A DNA stretch of 64,000 nucleotides from Fallopia convolvulus (taxonomy: Eukaryota; Streptophyta; Magnoliopsida; Caryophyllales; Polygonaceae), in assembly GCA_964016875.1 (NCBI GenBank), contig OZ024734.1, positions 56,127,496 to 56,191,495 of the forward strand, given 5' to 3'. A program made the translations under genes and the position numbers. Numbering within the stretch: the first letter of the stretch is position 1; each line of letters begins with the position of its first letter. Below the pieces are notes generated by a model. That model ran no database searches and had not been told where the DNA came from. It saw only the letters and a list, made by a program, of their open reading frames with translations. This document shows, one piece after another, positions 1-12,015 of the stretch.

Positions 1-2367
1 CAGGAGGCCCTCGGGCGGGGCCGGGCTGGTGTTCAAGGACCAGTTCCTGCAGCTCTCGTCCTGGCTGCCAGCGGAGCGGGCCAACCTGTACGGGCTGGGA
101 GAGCACACCAAGGCCGAGTTCAGGCTGGCCCACAAGCAGACGCTGACCCTGTGGACGGAGGACATCGGGAGCGACAGGGCGGACGTCAACCTGTACGGGG
201 CCCACCCGTTCTACGTGGACGTGCGGGCCCCCACGGGGGCCACCCACGGGGTCCTGCTTTTCAACAGCAACGGGATGGACGTGGAGTATGGTGGGGACAG
301 CATCACTTACAAGGTCATTGGTGGGATTCTGGATCTCTACGTGTTTGCTGGTCCAGCCCCGGATCAGGTTGTGGATCAGTACACGCAGCTCGTTGGGAGG
401 CCTGCTGCTATGCCTTATTGGTCATTCGGCTTCCACCAAAGCCGTTACGGGTACCAGAACGTGTCGGTTATGGAAGACGTTGTGGACAAGTACGCAAAGG
501 CTGGGATTCCGTTGGATGTCATGTGGACGGATATTGATTACATGGATAGATTCAAAGACTTCACATTCGATCCCGTCAATTTCTCTTTGCCATATGTGCA
601 AAGATTTGTCGACAGGCTTCACAAAAACGGTCAGAAGTACGTGCCCATCATTGACCCAGGTACGTACGTAGCTCACGTTCTATATATACAATATACGTAC
701 GTACGTACAGGGATTAGCATAAATACTAGCTACGGAGCCTATAACAGGGGAATGCAAGCAGACATCTTCATCAAGTTCCAGGGCAAGGCGTACCAAGGCG
801 AGGTCTGGCCCGGCCCAGTCCACTTCCCCGACTTCTTCAACCCCAAAACCCTAACCTACTGGACCGACGAGATCCGGAGGTTCCTCGGAATGCTCCCTAT
901 GGATGGCCTGTGGACGGACATGAACGAGTGCTCGGACTTCCTCACCGCCTCGTGGATGCCTCCGAATCCGACCATCCTAGACGACCCGCCTTACAAGATC
1001 AACAACACGGGCTTCCACCGCCACATAAACAACAAGACCATCCCCGCCAGCGCCTACCACCACGGGAACGTGTCGGAGTACGACGTGCACAACCTGTTTG
1101 GGTTCATGGAGTCCAAGGCCACCTACATTGCGCTCAGGAGGCTGACTCGGCAGAGGCCCTTTGTGCTGACTAGGTCCACTTTTGTGGGGTCGGGAAAGTA
1201 CGCCGCACATTGGACGGGTGACAACGCTGCCACGTGGGAGAGCATGCTCGAATCCATCCCCACCCTTCTTAGCTTCGGGTTGTTTGGGATTCCGATGGTC
1301 GGAGCCGATATTTGTGGCTTCAACGGTAACACCACCGAAGAGCTTTGTGAGCGGTGGATACAGGTAGCTAGCTAATCAATATATATATGCCAAGCTAGCA
1401 TGCATGCAACTCTACTAGCTAGCGCCTAGCTTGTATATATAATCAACTACTGCATGTAATTAATTAACGTTGTGATCGATCACGTACGTAGCTTGGAGCG
1501 TTTTATCCCTTCTCTAGAGACCACTCGGACATGCATTCCAACCCACAGGAGCTCTACTTATGGAGGTCGGTGGCGGAATCGGCGAAGAAGGCTCTTGGAC
1601 TTCGGTACCGTCTGCTTCCCTACTTGTACACCCTCATGTACGAAGCCCACGTGCGAGGAACCCCAATCGCACGCCCTCTCTTCTTCACCTTCCCGGAGGA
1701 TCCCAACACGTACGACATAAGCTCCCAGTTTCTCATCGGGAGAGGCGTGCTCGTATCTCCGGCTCTCAAGAGAAGAGCAACCTCCGTGGAAGCCTACTTC
1801 CCTAGGGGGAACTGGTTTAACCTCTTCGACTACACCAAGTCGGTCTCGGGAAAGGGAAAGCGAGTGGTGCTCGACGCCCCTCGTGACCAAATCAACGTGC
1901 ACGTCGGGGCAGGCAACATCATAGCCCTCCAAGGCACGGCGCTGACCACCCAACAAGCGAGGAAGACGCCCTTTGAGCTCTTGGTGGTTGTGGCAAGTGG
2001 CTGCAAGGCCAACGGGAGCCTTTTCTTGGACAACGGAGTCGACGTGGAGATGGGAGCCGCCAATAATAGGTGGAGCCTTGTTAGCTTCGACGCAGCTGGG
2101 TCCGTGGGCGGGAACAAGATGGTCATCTCGTCCAAGGTTGTGAATCCGAAATACGCTCTTTCGGGAGGCTGGTTGATACACAAGGTGACCATCTTAGGGT
2201 TGGACAAGGGTAAGAAAGTGAGGGGCTACACTGTACGAGGCGGAGGTGATGAGGCCGAGGCGGTCACGGAGACTGAAGCTGGGGAGTTCAGTGTTGCGGA
2301 AATAGTACTGCATAATAAGCTTCTTGTTGGGAAAAACTTCAGGCTAGATGTGCAGCTCAACAACTAG
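1..2367 (+). CDS. Acid alpha-glucosidase, GH31 family (5' truncated by window)
   Basis: Three exons join in phase: <1-659, 711-1363 and 1492-2367 (stop TAG 2365-2367). The coding frame is already open at base 2, so the N-terminus lies outside the window. The protein shows the GH31 order: the YGLGEHTK region, the MWTDIDYMD loop, the nucleophile motif GLWTDMNE (Asp near 916; most relatives have WIDMNE), the acid/base motif HWTGDNAATW near 1210-1240, and then the C-terminal beta domains. The match to plant secreted or vacuolar alpha-glucosidases (EC 3.2.1.20), which release glucose from the non-reducing ends of malto-oligosaccharides, is better than to alpha-xylosidase XYL1 across the regions I know; a close paralogue with xylosidase activity cannot be excluded. 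Intron 2 (1364-1491) has GT-AG ends. Intron 1 is only 51 nt, stop-free and a multiple of three. The gene ends tail to tail with NRPB1. Confidence 0.9.
660..710 (+). other. 51-nt exitron-like intron in the alpha-glucosidase gene
   Basis: GT at 660-661 and AG at 709-710 bound a segment made largely of ACGTACGT and TATATA repeats. Removing it restores the family sequence IDPGIS; keeping it adds 17 residues with no stop. The length is below the usual lower limit of about 60-70 nt for plant introns. It is either a very short real intron, an exitron, or a small in-frame insertion. Confidence 0.7.
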
Positions 2368-3353
2368 CTATGTCGATCGAGAAGCTAGCCCAGGAGATGT
2401 GTATTTGGTTCTTTTAAGAGGATGATGTCACGGAATGGGGATTGACTACTTGTTGATTGTAGGATTTGGCACTAAATTAAACCAATGATGTAACTTGTAA
2501 GGGGGAATTGCGAGAGTACGTGGTTTATTTTCTGATATAAAAAGTGCATTGGTTTATTTTCTGTCTGATACTCTGATGTAAGTCGGCCAAATCGTTGCTG
2601 TTTTTTTTTTATAAATTTTTTGATGACGACTGAAAATGGCGACATAGGATATTAGAGGAAGTTTTAGCATCCGTTTGAATAACACTTAATAATAATATTG
2701 TTGTTGTTGTTGTTGTTGTTTTTGTTGTTGGATAACACTTCATAATACATTATCGTATCATAATACACATTAACATCAAAGTTTAATAGACACACGTACG
2801 CCCTTTGAATTAACGTTGTCCAATATTGAACATCCTCGACAAAACCTTGAATCCCCATACGAAGAGACTTTTGTTTCTTGCAATCTTATTTTAATTATTA
2901 TGATTATTGAAATCATGATCCAACAAACTGCTGTCATTACAGAAACATCCAGGTATAAGGCCAAAAAGAGAACATACTTCAAAGAAAATACTAATAAGCA
3001 AACAAGCGAGCAGTGTTTATGACAGTACCATACGTACGACGACAGCACCATAGACCATGATCATAAAAATCGAGTCTATTAAACGAAAATCTGGAAAGCT
3101 CAGAGAGCACCATGTTTACAAAGTAAGAGAAGACCTCTACGTTCACATTTTACAACCCAGCATTCACTGGTTAGGAAATTGTATCTTCATGATTTCCGCT
3201 GCAAACTCAACTTCATAGCTCGTACTTGACCAGGGCCATTCTACAGCCTGTTGGATCGGGATTCATAAGTAGGAGTAGATTGAATTGCGTAGCATCATTT
3301 TCGTCAACATGGAGCATAAAGTACTTACGATATGTGGAAGAAGCAAGCAGAGC
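2368..3353. other. Intergenic region between two convergent genes
   Basis: It holds the 3' ends of the glucosidase (+) and NRPB1 (-) transcripts. It is AT-rich and contains the TTG tract at 2695-2731. I see no other gene. Confidence 0.6.
2679..2747. repeat. (TTG)n tract flanked by 16-bp direct repeats
   Basis: A TTG-rich tract (2698-2730) lies between ATAACACTTAATAATA (2679-2694) and ATAACACTTCATAATA (2732-2747), which differ at one base. The RTE LINE in this window ends in a (TTG)n tail on its own strand, so this looks like a tail-only, extremely 5'-truncated LINE insertion with its target-site duplication. A plain microsatellite with chance flanks is the alternative. Confidence 0.5.
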
Positions 3354-6300
3354 CTAGTCCTCATTCTTGTCTTCGTTGTTGCTCATTTGTGGAGTGTACT
3401 GGCTAGTGGATGAAGGAGAGTACCCTGGGGCACTTGGTGAATACCCAGCACTCGGACTGTGGAAAATGATGGAACAAAAAGTTTACAGGTCTCAAATATA
3501 TATATATATATATTTTCCCCAGAAATGATTGCTACTTAAGGCGGCTTTACCTGTATTGAGGTGAACTTGGGCTGTAATCCGGGTTTACCCCTGCTGAACT
3601 GTATGGGCTGTGGGAAAAAGAGGGCAAATATCAGTACACAAATTTTATGCTTGAACATGTTTGGTTGGGTCTTTCAACTAATACAATGAAAAGTTCTGAT
3701 TTACCTGCTTGGACTGTAACTAGGACTTGAGGGGGAATATGATGGTGAAGTAGGCGAGTAAGACGGCGAAGTTGGGCTGCAACATAAGACATAAACTGAA
3801 AAACTTCAGAATCACAAAAATTGGTCACGAAATCCAAACTCATCATAAACACAACAACTTCAGACATACACGCCTCATCCTACCTGTAGTTTGGAGATGT
3901 AGGGCTGTACGGACTAGCGGGTGAAATCCTTGGACTGCTTGGAGAGTACGCAAGGGACGGGCTGTACTTGGCAGAAGGGTTGTAACTTGGAGAGGTAGGA
4001 CTGTAGGTGGGAGATGTCGGACTGTAGCTGGGCGAAGTTGGGCTGTAGCCAGGTGAAGTCGGGCTGTAAGCAGGGGAAGTCGGGCTGTAAGAAGGGGAGG
4101 TCGGGCTGTACGAGGGAGAGGTCGGGCTGTACGAAGGAGAGGTCGGGCTATAAGACGGGGAGGTTGGGCTATACGAAGGAGATGTCGGGCTGTAGCCTGG
4201 AGAGGTCGGACTATACGCTGGTGAGGTTGGGCTGTATGCGGGAGACGTAGGACTATAAGTTGGTGAGGTCGGGCTGTAAGTGGGAGAGGTCGGGCTGTAA
4301 GAGGGAGAGGTCGGGCTGTAGCTTGGGGATGTAGGGCTGTAGCTTGGAGAGGTTGGGGAGTAAGAAGGACTCGTAGGAGAATAAGCAGGGCTTGTGGGGC
4401 TATAGCCAGGAGAACTGGGGCTGTATGTTGGTGAAGTCGGGCTATATCCAGGAGACGCGGGATTATAAACCGGTGAGCTAGGACTATACGCGGGTGAGGA
4501 CGGGCTATATGAGGACCTCGGAGAAGTATAGCCAGGAGACAACATCGCTGGAGAAAACGCCATCCCGCCAACATAAGGTGAGAACTGAGCATCTGAGGAT
4601 GGAGAAAGGCGGTAGTTGGGACTGAGCATGTAACTTGGTGACATCATTCCCTCGTGGTACGGAGTTCCAGAGATAGGAGACCGCCCAGGAGTCGTCCCGA
4701 AATCTAGCCCCCCTTCCATGTAACTCGGCAGTTGGAGTTCAATTGCATGCTGAAGCATATTCTCATTGAGGTACAAAGAGCAGCCACCTGTCCCGATCGG
4801 TGCAAGTTGTCCTAACATGATATTCTCGGTAACACCCCTCAAGTAGTCCGATTCAGCATACACAGCAGCATCCAATAGAATGTCAACAGTTTCTTCAAAG
4901 GAGCATCTCATCAATGGTCCTGTGTCGTTTCTGTTGATACCGTGGCGAGTGATGGCCATCAGATGTCCACGGTAAGTCATGGTATCACACAAAATGGCTA
5001 AATGACGGTAATTGACATACGACCCATCAAAGGATATGACAACTCGTAGCTCATCAAGCAATGCTCTCCGCACAGCCTCAATTCCAAGAACTTCAATAAC
5101 TTCAATCAAATGATTACTTGTTGTTCTTCTTGCATCTACTTCTTCATGACACATGACAGCTAAAAGATTGACACCTTCTGTATCAAGCATCCATTCCTGT
5201 TCAGAGATGAATCCTTCATTCTCATCAAACTTGTTCAATTTAGCAGACTTGATAAAAACTTTATTAATATCTGGAATGCCTCTAAGGGCCATTTCTGTCA
5301 GCATGTTACTCTCTATTCTCTTAAGGAACACGTCATCCTCAGCAGATTCGTCTTGTATTTCTCCTTTGGGAGCTTCATCATTCATGATACGGATACGAAG
5401 GATCAACTTTTCAGCATTGTCATCATTAAAGATGCAGGTCAAATCATCGTCAAACTCCAAGTTGATCTTGCCAGCAATATCAGCCATACTCAACTTTTTG
5501 TCCACCATCATCTCACGGTTTAGCTCTATACGAAGCAACCATGGAGAGATCTTATCTGGAGAAATCTCTTCATCGGGCATTTCAAAATACGACTTTACAA
5601 AGTCAATATCCTCTTCAATGATTGTGCTCATTGGGTCTGGGTCGTACCACACTTCTGTGGCATGTGTCACACTACGTAATGTAGTGTACTCCAAGGCACA
5701 CTGGACATTTTTAGCTCTCTCCTTTCCCGCATTGTGATCAAGCGGCACTGATAATCTCGTCAAGTAAACAGAGAGAGATGGTGTTTTAATTTTTTTGGCT
5801 ACGTTGATAATCTCCCTCAACCTGGGAACACCAAGAGTGACATTCTTTGCACTAACACCAGCATAGTGGAAGGTGTTGAGAGTCATCTGAGTAGCAGGTT
5901 CACCAATAGATTGAGCAGCAACACAACCAATCATCTCCCCAGGTGCAACAAGAGACTGCAAAAACCGAGATTCAATCTCACCAATCACCCAATCAAAAGC
6001 TTCACGTGAAAGCCTGTACTCCTTCAACACTCTCTTACTGGCAAGGGTACTTCGAAGCGAGATATTGAAGAACAATGTAGCATTCTTTTGAGCTTCCATA
6101 CTAAGAAAATCATCACCAGGAACAACTTTAAGCCTCTCCTGAAGTTTATCAACAGCCTCGACAATCTCCATAGGATGCATATCAGAACGCCTTCGTTTAT
6201 CAATCTTGAACAGTTTTTGAGTATTTGAGACCAGCCTCATGAGGTTAACAGGCAAAGGCCACAAATCGTCTCCTGTGGTAGCAATTTCAGTTGCTAGCTG

Positions 6301-9300
6301 GTACCTGTCTGCCTCAAGCTTTTGAACTTCAGCATCAAACACATTACGGAACTCACGGATGGTTCTAAGATCTTCAATATATTCTGGCTGCATATAATCT
6401 GGGTTCCAGTGATCATCATCAAACTCGTACCTAAATATCCTGTCAAACTGTGGCTTCGTAACTTTCAGAGATTCTAATTTCTGTGACTCTATCCACACAG
6501 CATCCATCCCATCTTCTCCATAGAGAAACTGAATGACATCACCCAGTGAATTTCTCACAGTTCCATCATATTTGACCATGATATCCTCCATAGCCTTAAC
6601 CAATCGCCTCTGAATATATCCAGTTTCAGAAGTCTTCACAGCAGTATCAATGAGACCTTCTCTACCACCCATGGCATGGAAAAAAAACTCTTGTGGAGTC
6701 AAACCCCGTAGATATGAGTTCTCCACAAACCCACGACTTTCTGGTCCATAGTCATCCTTTGTAAAATGAGGCAGAGTCCGACCATTAAACCCAAAAGGTA
6801 TCCGCTTACCCTCGACATTTTGCTGCCCCACACAAGCTGTCATCTGAGAAATATTGATAAAACTTCCCTTAGATCCAGCAGTGACCATAGCTTTCAGATT
6901 ATTACTCTCTGACAAACTTTTTTGAGCACTACTTCCAGCAACATCACGAGCTTTATTCAAGACCTAAACAAAGGAAATTCACTAGATTAAAAAAGAAAGC
7001 TTATAGCTATAATTACAAAAGGGCAAGAAAGAAGATGCATTCACCAGACCATACCTGATTCACTCTATTTTCAAACGAGTCCATCATTGTTCGTCCAGGC
7101 TCAGGTTCCAACTTCTTATCTTGGACATTCCTAATAAGCTCTTTCACTTCAGCTTTGGCTGTAGATATTGTTTCGTTTATTGTTTCCATGGTGGCTGCAT
7201 CAGCAATTGTGTCCCCAATACCCATACTAAAAGCGTTCTGTAAAAGCCAATAATTAACAAGCCACTGTGTGTGCCCCAGAAATTTGCGTGCAGCATCTGG
7301 GCCAACTTCCTCCCTGCATGGAAGGGCAAAAGTTGTAGAATAAATACCCCAAAACCAGTCCAAGAAAAGCATTGCCACATGATACACAAATTACAAAATG
7401 AAGGGAAAGACAAGCATTATGCCAAGAGAACCTAATCTTATTACAAGATAAACAATCAAAGGATAAAATATGGATTACAGTGGCCTAAATGTGATAGCAA
7501 GCATACCATATCACATGTATAAGACTTCCACCAGATGTCCCAAGCGTCTTTTTGCAAAGAGTACCAGACAATAGTTCCCCCTTTTCTACTAGCACTTGTG
7601 TGTCTCCAGGAGTAAGAATCCCCTCTTTTTCATCATGCCAAGCTGAATACCTAAGAAGGTTTATCTGTTTGGGTATGATAAGATTAAACACTTGCTTCCC
7701 AGTCCAAAGAGGCCTAGGCTTCAGAATTGCCGGCTGAGGCACTTTCCCATCGAAATCCTCCCACCACATCAAGGTATTCATAAACACATCCTGCCAAAAC
7801 AAAACATAGATACTAAGTAAAATAAAGCCTCGTGGACATTAGTAAAGGAAGTTATTAGAAAAACTTGTTCTAGCAGATAACCTTCTCAATGAATGTATCT
7901 CTTTTTGTGATTTTCCGGCACCCAAGAAGAGTGTCCTGCACAATACCCATCACAGGCCTATTGGATTGGGGAGATACGATACATTTTGGCACCATCATCA
8001 GCTCAAGAACTTCTGCTCGAGTCTCAAAAGACTGAGGAACATGCATGTTCATTTCATCTCCATCAAAGTCAGCATTATACGGTGAAGTGACAGACAAATT
8101 CAATCGGAATGTTGAATAAGGCATAATCTTTATTCTGTGGCCCATGATAGACATCTTATGAAGACTTGGTTGTCGATTGAAAAGAACAAAATCTCCATCG
8201 ATCAAATGCCTCTCAACCTGCACAGTACAGCACCAAATTGTCATATTCCTCACAGGGAGAAAGAAGCAAAAAAAAAGGCAAGAAAACCGAAGTATATAAG
8301 TAGACTACTTTGTATCCAAGCTCCAAATGATGATCACTACTTTTCTTCAAATAACGAAGATCAAGCCTTTGACCATCATCTCTTATAATATATTTTGCAC
8401 CAGTTTTACCAGGTGGGGGATGAGGTCCATACTCAACAAGCTCCTTCAATCTACCAGCAACACTTCAGTTAATATCAACACAAGAAAGACATCAACAAAA
8501 CGGAAATATAGAGGCCGATAACATACTTTTCAATGTTATATGGTGTCACAGTTTCCGGATAAGTAAGATTTAATGCTATACTCCATGGCACTCCCAGCTG
8601 ATCAATGTTAATTGTAGGATCAGGTGTGATGACTGTACGAGCAGAAAAGTCCACACGTTTTCCCATTAGATTCCCCCGTATACGACCTTCCTTGGCCTTG
8701 AGCCTGCTGCATATTGACTTTATAGGTCTACCAGATCGCTGCGTAGCCTGCAAAGATACAGATATTGATTTCTCTGGAGTTTACCCAATTTAGAATAAAA
8801 CAAGACAAGCAAAAGGCATAAAATAGATACCCTGGGTTGCCCAGGAAGCTCATTGTCAAAATATGTAGCTATGTGAAACTGCAGTAGTTGAGCGAATTCC
8901 GAAATGATGTGTGCAGGGGCTCCATTTCTTTCCTGACGTCTCAAGTTGTCATTATGCCTAATTATCATGGCTAACTGATGAGTCAAGTCATCCTGCAAAA
9001 GCACAAGGTAAACTTGTGGATCTGAATAACATATCAAATCTAAAATTTAATCTGGCAATTGAAAAAGGATCTTAGAGTGTCTAGGGTTGGGCCGAGAGGG
9101 TCTCTTAACGCCTTTAAGCAAAATATGAGACAGGAGGAGTAAATGCTTGCCTCACTCCTTGAGGAAGTGTCCATCATAACAGAAGGCCTCACAGGAGGTG
9201 GAGGAATGGGGAGCACTTGAAGTATCATCCAATCAGGACGGGCATATTTTGGGTTCAAGCCAAGCAATTGGCAGTCATCATCACTAATTCTCTTGAGAAC

Positions 9301-10839
9301 GCTAAGAACCTGTTTCCACGTGCAACAAGCAATTAGAGAGAGAGAGAGAGAGAGAGTTCAGAAAATAGCAGATAAAAGGGAATTAATTTGGCCATGAACA
9401 CTTGCCCTTTCAGCAGAAAGTTGTTGCTTCCTCTCAACAGGTTCTGGGAGCTGCTCCTGATCATCACCCTTCTTCTTTGTCAACTTGTATTCAGCTATCA
9501 TCTTCATACCTTCAATTGTAAAAGATGGTTGCTGAGCACCACAGCCACCGCGGCTTTTTTTCACAGGCTCCCCTACGTCTTGACTATGGACATCTACTTC
9601 GTCACCACCTTCACACTTCTTCTTTCCTTTACAAGCCTCCAAAATTTTCTTTAGCCTATTTTTAGGATTCCTAATCCTCATGGCTTGCTTAAATTTGTGG
9701 TCATCCTGCATAATTCAAGAAAATAATATAAATAAGGTAACAAACTAGCTAAAAACACACAAGCCCAGAACATTTAACAAAAATATGTAACTACTATATA
9801 ACTAGGGGTGTAGTTGGAATCCCAAAAACTATTGTGTTATCTTCCTTTAATTGCATTAAATGTATTAAAATTTAGAATTTAATGCAATAGAATGCAAAAT
9901 GATGCAGTATATATTGGGAATCCAACCACACCTAACTCTTGCAATATGTACTTACTGCTACCTCACATAGTGTACATCGCTATCAGAACAAACTACTAAT
10001 TTGAAGATGCTTAGGCATCAAATTATATTATCTGCGAATGATAGAGGTGGTATCAACACCTTGCTTATCAAGGAGAGACTAAACTAAAATGATTTTTCTG
10101 AGCTCAGCATGGTAACTTCTGAAGGGAGAAAATTAGGATGATTCGCAAATAAAAAATTGACAAAATTTGGCAATGGGAAATGAAAGATGCGTCTTTACTT
10201 TTATGTTTCTTAACATAATCCATCCCTGCAATCTGCAAAGGTGAACTACTGGAAAATCCTTCTTTTGAACCTAAACCTACCAATGGGTTCTTTCAATTTA
10301 CCCGACACAAAAAAAAATCACCAAGGGCAGCATAAAATGAGCTTCTCTCAAACAAAACAGAGTTTCCATGGGTGACTTACCTCATCAGCTAGAATCTTGG
10401 AGCAATTGAAGCATACACATCGCATAATCGACAACACTGTTTTCAAGAACCCAATATGGTACATTGGTTTAGCTAGCTCAAGGTGCCCAAAGTGACCAGG
10501 GCACTCCGCCATGTTAGCAGTACAAGTCTCGCACTTCTGCTTCCTATCTATGGTACCCAGCCGAGGGTCGCTGAGACCACCAGGCTTAGGCTTCCCCCTC
10601 TCCGTTGTCTCACTAAATTCAATTTGCACAACAGACATTTGCCTCTGCACAACACAATTCAATCAATCAATCACGTGAACTCAATATAAAAACCCTAGGG
10701 TTTGATCGATACAATTGCCACAAAATACTGTTGTTTATGGAGGAAAGAAAATTACAATTTCATCGGCGCTGAGGATGCCAAACTGGACGCACTGGACTTT
10801 GGCGACCTCCGCCGGAGAGTAGGGGAAACGGATATCCAT
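3354..10839 (-). CDS. NRPB1: DNA-directed RNA polymerase II largest subunit (RPB1)
   Basis: Fourteen exons on the minus strand join without a frame break: 10839-10756, 10644-10381, 9705-9406, 9309-9151, 8992-8831, 8747-8527, 8450-8309, 8217-7882, 7790-7507, 7313-7055, 6963-3884, 3776-3705, 3607-3551, 3456-3354 (5523 nt, 1840 aa, very close to Arabidopsis NRPB1). The N-terminal zinc-binding segment CETCTANMAECPGHFGH is in exon 2. The catalytic magnesium loop NADFDGDEMNMH (Asp 494, 496, 498) is in exon 8. The bridge helix lies near residues 825-860 (exon 11). The C-terminal domain begins near residue 1550 and carries about 35-40 YSPTSPS-type heptads, ending QMSNNEDKNED. The protein makes mRNA in the nucleus; its heptads are phosphorylated to recruit capping, splicing and 3'-end factors. 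Introns 3 and 4 have GC-AG ends; the others are GT-AG. All key residues are present, so it should be functional. Confidence 0.98.
8993..9150 (-). other. GC-AG intron 4 of NRPB1
   Basis: The exon ends GTGAG followed by GCAAGC, and the acceptor is TTTTGCAG. Using GC keeps the conserved protein in frame (SSRSE then DDLTHQ). The only nearby GT donor would shift the frame into a stop. Confidence 0.9.
9310..9405 (-). other. GC-AG intron 3 of NRPB1
   Basis: The donor is AAAGG then GCAAGT, a textbook strong GC donor, and the acceptor is GGAAACAG. Joining gives LSAER then VLSVLKR, the conserved RPB1 sequence. It carries a short (AG)n microsatellite near 9338-9356. Confidence 0.92.
9805..9932. repeat. 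Small MITE in NRPB1 intron 2
   Basis: Ends GGGGTGTAGTTGGAATCCC and, inverted, GGTGTGGTTGGATTCCC form an imperfect terminal inverted repeat of about 19 bp around an AT-rich core. TA lies on both sides (9803-9804 and 9933-9934). It could be a Tourist- or mariner-type MITE; the superfamily cannot be fixed from a two-base duplication. Confidence 0.55.
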
Positions 10840-11321
10840 AGTAGTCGTTAGGGTTTGTGTTAATGATTGATATTCCTAGATGAGATCAACCGATGATCTG
10901 GACCTAGGGTTCAACAACACAACAAATAAATTGATTAGAAGACAACAAACAAATTGATTAGAAGAGCTGAAGAGAGGACTAGTGACTACCTCGCTGGAGG
11001 CTTTGCCTTTCAACGGTCCGATACTTCGAGGCGTCGCGACTATCGACAAAGGGCTGGTCGCCAGTCGCGCGAATCGCCGGTCGCGCGAGTCGCGACTGAG
11101 GAGCAGGGCTGGTCGCCGACGACCACGATGGTGACCTGGTGGAGTGGCGGGGAGTTGGATTCGTCAAGAACGGGGTTATGAGGCGTCGGGCAAGTTTCAG
11201 TCGACAGTCGTGCCTCTCGTGCGTACTGATGAAGATGGAGTACTAAACCTAAAACAAAACGCTTTTTTGGTATATTTAAAAAAAATAATTAAAATTTAAA
11301 TCCATTGGGGGGCTATAATGC
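10840..11321. promoter_or_regulatory. Upstream region of NRPB1
   Basis: This is the 5' flank of NRPB1. It contains short direct repeats (ACAACAAAC...AAATTGATTAGAAG twice near 10918-10965) and a more GC-rich stretch at 11020-11215. I see no clear TATA box or gene. Confidence 0.4.
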
Positions 11322-11329
11322 TATATAGC

Positions 11330-12007
11330 TAGGCATGGCAATGGGTCGGGTCGGGTGCGGGTGGACTACTTCCACCACCCGACCCGCGGTTGTAAACCGT
11401 CCACCCGACCCGGTAATTTCATCTGACAGGTTCCACCCGAAACCGACCCACCCAAAATTCGTCGGTTTTCGAGTCGGGTCGGGTTTTTTCGGGTGTTATA
11501 AAAAACTAAAATTTTTAATTTTAAATCATAAATTAACCTTTAGTTTATTTTTTTACGGGTTTATTAACCTTAAGTTTATTTGTTTAACGGGTTAAACCCG
11601 TAAAAAAATAAACTAAAATTAACGGGTGAACCGATGACCCATAAATAAAATAAACTAAAATTTAAACCTATTTATATAGGGTCTACCCATTGGATTAGCC
11701 AAAAAATAGATTTAATTAAAAGTCTCAAAGTCTATCTCTATGATTAGACTTCAAACACTTAACCCTCTCCTTTTCTCCTATCCTTTTTTATAATCTCTTC
11801 TTCTCCTTTCCTTCTACCAATTTTCCGATGTGGGACAAAAAATCGGGTGATCGGATCGGGTCGGGTCGGGTCGGGTGAGGCTATACCCGAAACCGTACCC
11901 GCTCCATCACCCGCTCACCCGTCACCCGTTTTTCACCCGTTTTTAATCGGGTTTTTCGGGTCGGTTTTTCGGGTACCCATCGGGTGCGGGTGAAATTGCC
12001 AAGCCTA
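11330..12007. mobile_element. hAT-type non-autonomous element (MITE)
   Basis: The ends TAGGCATGGCAAT and, inverted, TAGGCTTGGCAAT match at 12 of 13 bases. The flanks are a perfect 8-bp direct repeat TATATAGC (11322-11329 and 12008-12015), the duplication size of hAT elements. The subterminal parts are packed with CGGGT/ACCCG motifs and the core is AT-rich. No transposase is present. Length 678 bp. Confidence 0.88.
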
Positions 12008-12015
12008 TATATAGC

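Noticed and set aside
4014..4250. Plus-strand ORF with Cys- and Gly-rich repeats
   Set aside because: It is the antisense of the NRPB1 heptad repeats, whose regular codons leave the opposite strand open.
5153..5737. 194-codon plus-strand ORF
   Set aside because: Antisense of conserved NRPB1 exon 11; no domain and Ser-rich composition as expected for a shadow.
11335..11595. 86-codon ORF at the left end of the hAT MITE
   Set aside because: It begins within the terminal repeat and reads through the GGGTC motif array; no transposase similarity.
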